A stretch of 5,929 bases of DNA from Paracoccaceae bacterium (lineage in GTDB: Bacteria > Pseudomonadota > Alphaproteobacteria > Rhodobacterales > Rhodobacteraceae). How positions within the stretch are numbered: the stretch's first letter is position 1; each line of letters begins with the position of its first letter. The DNA is taken from the NCBI GenBank assembly GCA_015485015.1, contig WFUK01000018.1:1-5929 (forward strand). The letters are read 5' to 3'. The notes beneath the pieces were generated by a model. It worked only from the letters and a program-made list of their open reading frames with translations, was not told where the DNA came from and made no database searches. This document shows, in pieces, positions 5,663 through 5,929 of this stretch. Position numbers and translations under genes: made by a program.

Positions 5663-5929
5663 GTGGCGCAGGGAATAGAGCGTGCGTCGGTTGCCCTGCC
5701 GGTCAAACTTTAGCCCTTCCTCTTCTAGAATTCGGTTGAACTGCTTTTTGTGATCAACAGGGAACAGACGGTCGGTCGGTTCCGGTTGATTGCGTTCAAT
5801 CATCCGCTCAAAAGGTCGAACAGCACCCGTGGTGCTTTTGCAATACCCAACCCCGCGCTTGCCGCGCACTTCGATTTCGAGGATCGTCTCGCCGGTGGCG
5901 TCATCTTTGACGATCTCGATATCAAGGTA
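5663..5929 (-). pseudogene. Tyrosine recombinase (phage-type integrase), truncated at the LRH box
   Basis: The frame enters from the right edge and gives 89 residues of an integrase catalytic domain: ILEIEVRGKRGVGYCKST, then RPFERMI, DRLFPVDHKKQFNRILEEE, GLKFDRQGNRRT and LYSLRH. LYSLRH holds the Arg and His of the conserved box II; in intact relatives it continues with Thr-Tyr and, further on, the catalytic Tyr. Here the family sequence stops right after the His codon at 5663-5665. The frame then reads about 18 foreign residues to a stop at 5606-5608. Box II completion and the nucleophilic Tyr are lost, so it cannot be an active recombinase as seen. The box I Arg and the start lie outside the window. 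GTG at 5869 is internal. It would once have integrated a phage or island; the same element may have carried the head-gene fragment. Confidence 0.75.

Overview
The window looks like chromosomal DNA from an alphaproteobacterium of the Rhodobacteraceae/Roseobacter type. I base this on the wording of the ArgF, ArgD and PobA proteins, the divergent arrangement of argD-argF and a Sco/SenC operon, and an integrase of a form common in that family. This assignment comes from recognising protein families by eye, not from a search.

Left part (1-2938): the window opens inside the 3' end of pobA (4-hydroxybenzoate 3-monooxygenase, + strand, aromatic catabolism). After a 361-base non-coding gap come argF and argD on the - strand. 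These are transcribed argD then argF and are coupled by an ATGA overlap, giving the acetylornithine aminotransferase and ornithine carbamoyltransferase steps of arginine biosynthesis. argD starts with GTG behind a strong ribosome binding site, and its leader can form two hairpins.

Middle part (2939-4832): a 207-base divergent intergenic region carries a good candidate promoter, overlapped by a direct repeat with 11-base period. It faces a tight three-gene + strand operon: Sco/SenC protein, PCuAC-type periplasmic copper chaperone, second Sco/SenC protein. The set is expected to deliver copper to the CuA centre of cytochrome c oxidase or to act as its thiol reductant. The second Sco gene begins at a TTG that overlaps the stop of the chaperone gene.

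Right part (4833-5929): this is a scrapyard of broken genes. It starts with a near-perfect palindrome (22-base arms, 2-base centre). Next comes the 5' end of a DMT/EamA-type transporter gene with two frameshifts. It runs straight into a fragment of a phage Mu F-like head morphogenesis gene, which is cut by the terminal part of an IS3-type transposase gene (- strand). That in turn abuts a tyrosine integrase gene (- strand) truncated within its LRH box and running off the window. Four unrelated gene remnants in about 900 bases point to repeated insertion and deletion at a mobile-element hotspot. I found no intact new system here. The most unusual items are this mosaic and the palindrome beside it.
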